A stretch of 53,862 nucleotides of DNA from Pseudomonas duriflava. GTDB taxonomy: Bacteria; Pseudomonadota; Gammaproteobacteria; Pseudomonadales; Pseudomonadaceae. The stretch spans positions 1 through 53,862 of the forward strand of contig NZ_VLKY01000019.1 of assembly GCF_007830155.1 (NCBI RefSeq). Reading direction: 5' to 3'. Within the stretch, counting starts at the first letter, position 1. Every line of letters starts with the position of its first letter. The notes under the pieces are model-generated. The model was given only the letters and a program-made list of their open reading frames with translations. It was not told the DNA's origin and did not search any database. A program made the position numbers and the translations under genes. Below, piece after piece: positions 50,313-53,862 of this stretch.

Positions 50313-50602
50313 TTAGTGGGAGACGCTTAAGCCAAGAAAGAATGCAGCGCCAACGAAAAAGCCACCTATCAAGAAGCTTGTCGATGCAAAGATAAGTCCT
50401 ATTTTTTGTAGTAGGTCTCCGTCAAATTGATAGAGATATTTACCTAACATTAATAAAAGGACGCAGGAAGCCATCAGCCCACCATATATGGTTAACCAAA
50501 AACTTCTCAAAGGTGCGGCGAGTAACAAGATCGCAATAAAACCAATATTCCAACAGGAAAAAAAACAGCAAAGTACCTAATCGGTATGTCCCTATTTTTC
50601 AC
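50313..50602 (-). pseudogene. Small two- or three-helix membrane protein with a homopolymer frameshift
   Basis: From GTG at 50600-50602 (AAGGG upstream) the frame reads MKNRDIPIRYFAVFF, then meets a run of eight T on the minus strand (50558-50565). With one more T it would continue SCWNIGFIAILLLAAPLRSF into the open frame 50528-50313 (GGFFVGAAFFLGLSV at the end). So the gene is intact except for this tract, which may be a sequencing error, a true mutation or a phase-variable switch. Confidence 0.6.
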
Positions 50603-50790
50603 GTCAAATCCCTTCGTACTATTTCGGTATTCAAGATGTTTCTTAGATCTGTAGTCTTTGGCTCAGGCGGAAGTCATCTGTACCTATAAATTGTACAGAA
50701 ACGCATCGCGAGGCAGTTTCCTTTGCAGCATCAACCCCGAGAGGCTGAAAGCGAAAACCAACGCAAGCGGCAAGTAATTCATAGACTTTC

Positions 50791-51450
50791 CTACCAGGAT
50801 TGAGGATCAAGCTTTCGGGCTACCTCGGCAGCGGTAATGATGTGGCCGCGCTTGAGTAGTCCCAACCGTAGCGTATGTACAAAAAGGTCCCGGCTGGGCT
50901 TTTTTGCAAGGAGGATCTTTCGCTCCTCGTCGTTGAGGGTGTACACCTTGCAGTAGTGATCTACTGCCGCTGCAAAAGCACCGTCAAAGCCATGTACCGA
51001 GGTTAGAAACCGTGTCTCCCCTTTGCCATACCCGGAATTGGCAACAACAAAACAGGGAGTGATGTAGGTTCCATAGTGACCCTTGCGGCCACGCTCAACC
51101 TTGAATGCCGCCCGGAACCCCATGGCCAGTACACCCGGCCCACCTTTGGGACGACCTTGACGCAGCCCTTTGGCGCGCTTGACCGCTTCGGCTTCGGTAC
51201 GCCATTTCCTGTCGAGCGATTCAGCCAGGCTATGCGCCTGAGCGGGACTGTATTCAGATAGGCCAAAGTAGCGCTGTCGAAACTCGGATTCCTCTCCCAA
51301 CGTAGTCGCTACCCGGTAGCCAACAAATCCTGCTGGGTGTTCACCTGCCCCATAAAACATCACAGCCATCTTCAATCCTTCCTGATAGTCATCCACCTCG
51401 ATAGCCAGTACTTCAAAGCTCTGCCCTAGAGTGTATTTACAAGAATGCAA
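50791..51450 (-). CDS. Unknown protein with AP2-like C-terminal pattern
   Basis: 219 residues; the track start is TTG at 51448-51450 and no ATG lies near it, so the start is uncertain. A basic segment KRAKGLRQGRPKGGP (about 92-106) precedes KGHYGTYITPCFVVAN and FLTSVHGFDGAFAAAVDHYC, whose spacing recalls AP2-type DNA-binding repeats of mobile elements. This likeness is weak. The gene follows the 78-residue gene by 33 bp, probably as an operon. Confidence 0.55.
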   Translation of the reverse strand: MHSCKYTLGQSFEVLAIEVDDYQEGLKMAVMFYGAGEHPAGFVGYRVATTLGEESEFRQRYFGLSEYSPAQAHSLAESLDRKWRTEAEAVKRAKGLRQGRPKGGPGVLAMGFRAAFKVERGRKGHYGTYITPCFVVANSGYGKGETRFLTSVHGFDGAFAAAVDHYCKVYTLNDEERKILLAKKPSRDLFVHTLRLGLLKRGHIITAAEVARKLDPQSW

Positions 51451-51483
51451 ACGCGCCTTCTTGCTTGAGGCAAATGGAGTCCC

Positions 51484-51720
51484 TTAACTTCGGACGACAG
51501 ACACGATGCTATTGGCTCGACGCATGATTTCCTCCGCCTGAGCCTCTGTTCTAGCCCGGGCCAAATCGTCAGGATCGGCCTTGTTGATGATGCTCGCCGA
51601 AACACCATACTTGCGGCCGTGCGCTCGGTAGAAGTGGAGCAATCTCTTTTCCTCAGGCGTTAACATCGCAAAGATCTTTCCATCCAGTGCCAGAGCTGCT
51701 TCAACTGTCGGTAGTGCCAT
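51484..51720 (-). CDS. Small unknown protein
   Basis: 78 residues, ATG preceded by AAGGAACC. Helical and charged (MLTPEEKRLLHFYRAHGRKY at about 19-38). Family not recognised. Upstream of the AP2-like gene, same strand. Confidence 0.6.
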   Translation of the reverse strand: MALPTVEAALALDGKIFAMLTPEEKRLLHFYRAHGRKYGVSASIINKADPDDLARARTEAQAEEIMRRANSIVSVVRS

Positions 51721-51839
51721 GACTCGGTTCCTTAATTATCAGAATTTAACTAAAGGATAAGAAGACTCCGCGTGTGTTTCATATAGATTTACGGTAATTA
51801 GCACGAACACACGTATTAATGCACGCCACACTGCCCGAG

Positions 51840-52040
51840 CTAGAGTATTCCCTGAGCGTATACAGTGAAGTTTTGGGTACAACCATCGCCTTCGATCAAA
51901 CGGGCCACTGTTGGTAAGCCCTCCAGTTCCAGAACAACGACCCGCAATCCGTTGCGATGCCTATCCAAATGGTAGGTTGTACTGATGCCGGGAAAATCCA
52001 ACCACTTAGCTTTCTGAACAACCTTCTTAAGTGTTTGCAT
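51840..52040 (-). CDS. Small unknown protein, end of a two-gene operon
   Basis: 66 residues from the ATG at 52038-52040, 4 bp after the stop of the zinc-ribbon gene. Sequence MQTLKKVVQKAKWLDFPGIS; beta-rich C-terminus with two short strands. An upstream in-frame ATG would overlap the preceding gene and is less likely. Function unknown. Confidence 0.58.
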   Translation of the reverse strand: MQTLKKVVQKAKWLDFPGISTTYHLDRHRNGLRVVVLELEGLPTVARLIEGDGCTQNFTVYAQGIL

Positions 52041-52044
52041 GGTT

Positions 52045-52512
52045 CTACTCCGACGTAGCTGAGAAGGCCGCGCGAAACTTCTGCTCAAACGCAAGGTAGT
52101 CATGCAGCAACCTTAGCCGTTCAGCCTCGCCTCGCTCCAGCCAGGCAGTACCCGTGGTCTCGGACCACTGCTCTCCACTGAAAAACAGACCCGCCAGATC
52201 ACCCGTTTCTATCCCGCACGCAGACTGGATAGCGATCAATGCCTCGTCCATATCGGACATGGCAGCAGAGCTCTCCAGTAGCTCGACAGTCACCTTGCTG
52301 ATATCAAACCGCACCTGCATAGCGGTCGTTACTGGATTAAAGCGGGCATCATCCCCAGTGCGCCGTTTCTTCTCGATCAGCTGGTAGGCTTCAGTATCAA
52401 GGCCCCCGCACAGATCGATCAAAAGGCCTTCATGGCGGCAGAAATCACATTCTCCTGTTTGCCCTGCTTTCAGGTTGTCACCACAGCATTCGCAAGATTC
52501 TTGGATAGGCAT
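52045..52512 (-). CDS. Zinc-ribbon protein, unknown function
   Basis: 155 residues. The N-terminus has a CxxCx(n)CxxC cluster: CECCGDNLKAGQTGECDFC (about 7-25), a likely zinc ribbon. The rest is acidic and helical. First gene of the pair with 51840-52040. Such small zinc-ribbon proteins are frequent on conjugative elements without a known role. Confidence 0.6.
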   Translation of the reverse strand: MPIQESCECCGDNLKAGQTGECDFCRHEGLLIDLCGGLDTEAYQLIEKKRRTGDDARFNPVTTAMQVRFDISKVTVELLESSAAMSDMDEALIAIQSACGIETGDLAGLFFSGEQWSETTGTAWLERGEAERLRLLHDYLAFEQKFRAAFSATSE

Positions 52513-52667
52513 GGGTTGCTCGCATTTTGTTGGTTCCTATCGACGCTAACATCCAAATCCTGTGATGCAAGTGGCTACTCAGACGGCAACGGCACTAACG
52601 TTTCGGTGTCTATCCTGCACACAGACACATCCGCATCGCTACGCTTCAAGGAAATCAAGGAAACATC

Positions 52668-52904
52668 ATGCACAAGGACAGGGAAGAGTTGATCGCCATG
52701 CTGGACGCACGGGTACACCACGAGATCCGCTGGCTTAGACGCATACCTCTTCTGATAGGAATACTGGCCGCAGTTGTAGCCTGTTATGGTTACTTCATGT
52801 CGTATTGGACAGTCATGGTTGTGGCGCTTTTCATTCTCACGGTCGGCATGTCGGCACAGGCTGTACTCTGGTTTGGGCTGTGGGATATTAACAAGCACCA
52901 ATAA
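52668..52904 (+). CDS. Small membrane protein
   Basis: 78 residues, AAGGAAAC before the ATG. Charged N-terminus and two hydrophobic helices (about 25-43 and 48-70). Family not recognised. Confidence 0.6.
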   Translation: MHKDREELIAMLDARVHHEIRWLRRIPLLIGILAAVVACYGYFMSYWTVMVVALFILTVGMSAQAVLWFGLWDINKHQ

Positions 52905-53041
52905 ATCCAGATGTACACCTTATACATTCTCTATCCGCGAAAATAACTGCTTTATCTGGCAAAATTTATCAGGCTGAGCGGACTTGCATCAGCGGATTTG
53001 TAGGGCAAGGTGGAGTTATCGGACACGGCCAGGAGCCTGCG

Positions 53042-53245
53042 ATGACCGCCTTCCAACCTACACAAGACGCCTTTGCCTTCCCTCAAAGTGAGGTAGCCCT
53101 CCAGCTGCCCGAGCGCTCACTGGAGCAGAAGATCGAGCGGGCTGTGCGGGCCATCAGCTCACTGATCAAGCAAGGCTGGCACCCAGTCGTGGCATGGAGT
53201 GGCGGCAAGGACTCCAGCGTCACTCCACGCATCGTCTCTGATTGA
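53042..53245 (+). pseudogene. Truncated PP-loop (PAPS-reductase-like/DndC-like) gene
   Basis: The first 60 residues are a good N-terminus of the phosphoadenosine-phosphosulphate-reductase-like family: ERAVRAISSLIKQGWHPVVA then WSGGKDSSVT, the PP-loop that binds ATP. After SSVT the sequence changes to PRIVSD and a stop at 53243-53245. The family is 250 residues or more, so at least 80 percent is missing. GGAGCC precedes the ATG. The break lies next to the RES-Xre module, which probably replaced the rest. Confidence 0.8.
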
Positions 53246-53320
53246 CACGAATCTAACTATCACGATGTGTTTAGTTCCTATCAGAATCAGCATAGAGCAA
53301 GCGATAGCCACTATGGTCTT

Positions 53321-53812
53321 TCAGGCATTGACGAGGCGAGTATCCAGGCCGAAACGCTCCTGGCTGACCAGCCGGTACTTACCCTCAGCCAGCTCACAGC
53401 TAACTAGTAAATTCCAGGAATAGCGCGTAACAGCCGAAGGAATAAGCAGGAACGGATGTTCTGCTAGATACATATCTGCAAACCTTTGCTGGTTCGGCGA
53501 TGAAGTAGCAGGCGTAAGCCAGTTGGGATTAGGCATATCACCGGCCTGTACGACCTTGATAAGGCTCTTATCAAGCACCTCAAAGCAGGTAAGGACATAA
53601 GGAATAGTATCGAGCACGTCAAAACCGGAATGTACCGCCACTTCAAGGATGGCAGTTGAAGGATCAGCCGAAGCGTAGACGACCTTACGCCCCGGTGGAT
53701 TCCATCGACCTCCTAGTTTTTGTGCGCCAATGCCGCTGTCCCAGCTGTCCTTGTATACCTCTCGGTCAAGTCTCCAGGCGTACCAGGAATTAGCCCAGGG
53801 CAAGGGGTTCAC
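53321..53812 (-). CDS. RES-domain toxin
   Basis: 163 residues starting with GTG at 53810-53812. RES-family landmarks: AWRLDREVY with the conserved arginine, GGRWNPPGRKVVYASADPST with the R and Y of the NAD-binding site, and ILEVAVHSG with glutamate; C-terminal SWNLLVS. RES toxins degrade NAD+ and stop growth until neutralised. It overlaps its antitoxin stop by 3 bp (GTGA), the usual order antitoxin then toxin. Confidence 0.9.
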   Translation of the reverse strand: MNPLPWANSWYAWRLDREVYKDSWDSGIGAQKLGGRWNPPGRKVVYASADPSTAILEVAVHSGFDVLDTIPYVLTCFEVLDKSLIKVVQAGDMPNPNWLTPATSSPNQQRFADMYLAEHPFLLIPSAVTRYSWNLLVSCELAEGKYRLVSQERFGLDTRLVNA

Positions 53813-53862
53813 TGATAAACCCCCAACTCAATGCGCTCCAGGTAATCCTCAACAGCCTGAAA
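53809..53862 (-). CDS. Xre/MbcA/ParS-type antitoxin, C-terminal end only
   Basis: The minus strand at the right edge reads FQAVEDYLERIELGVYQ and a stop at 53809-53811. The pattern AVxDxLxRIExGVY is the C-terminus of DUF2384-type antitoxins paired with RES toxins. The start is beyond the window. Position directly upstream of the RES gene supports the call. Confidence 0.82.
   Translation of the reverse strand, partial: FQAVEDYLERIELGVYQ

Noticed and set aside
50791-51450. AP2-domain homing or integrase protein
   Set aside because: The resemblance is limited to spacing of a few aromatic and glycine residues, so it is mentioned only as weak in the feature entry.
53042-53245. Dnd phosphorothioation defence (DndC)
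   Set aside because: Only the PP-loop N-terminus remains and no dndA, B, D or E genes are present. Stand-alone PAPS-reductase-like genes are common on conjugative elements.

Overview
The window is a mosaic of mobile DNA from a gammaproteobacterium, most likely Pseudomonas or a close relative such as Halomonas. Pointers are GC-rich tra genes, a DUF1654 gene under a perfect LexA box, and a rulAB/umuDC-type SOS polymerase operon. The backbone is a conjugative element (large plasmid or ICE) with a MobH relaxase and an F-type (MPF_F) mating pore, ordered as in SXT/R391. No replication, partition or traC/W/U/N/F/H/G genes are present, so only part of the element is seen.

Layout. (1) 1-4.4 kb: an IS66 relic abuts an AT-rich operon on the minus strand (protein kinase, PP2C phosphatase, TPR-like protein, HEPN protein) with a tyrosine recombinase just upstream. 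This is the best candidate for an undescribed defence or signalling system. (2) 4.6-16.2 kb, minus strand: traI, traD, two paralogous unknown genes, a DUF4400 gene, then traL-E-K-B-V-A ending at a strong terminator. A long GC-rich palindrome recurs upstream of traI, traL and (as one arm plus core) traV, suggesting one regulator for all the tra transcripts. (3) 16.3-24.5 kb, plus strand, divergent from traI: a tightly packed operon with a lipoprotein, two TonB/TolA-like proteins, topoisomerase III, an S49 peptidase, a membrane protein and a secreted endonuclease I. (4) 24.8-31 kb: an orphan curlin-like amyloid gene, an MFS exporter with a divergent MocR regulator bracketed by two IS200/IS605-type right ends, and a large lipase-like hydrolase.

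(5) 31.7-45.2 kb: an accessory array in which seven copies of a previously unrecognised, partly palindromic motif separate small gene units, all in one orientation. Units carry a GNAT acetyltransferase, an isochorismatase, a GST with its TetR regulator, a class D beta-lactamase, a GFA-domain protein and an unknown gene. The largest unit starts with umuD and a umuC cut after about 15 codons. It continues with exporters (LysE, EamA), LysR, a DapA-like aldolase, a B3/4 tRNA-editing-like protein and an XRE-cupin regulator, and is followed by a second, intact umuDC. This recalls the known use of rulB/umuC as an insertion hot spot. (6) 47.2-53.9 kb: SOS-linked DUF1654, a series of small unknown genes, a possible ADP-ribosyltransferase-like protein, a truncated PP-loop (PAPS-reductase-like) gene and an Xre-RES toxin-antitoxin pair running off the right edge.

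All functional calls rest on reading motifs and gene order by eye; no database search was run.
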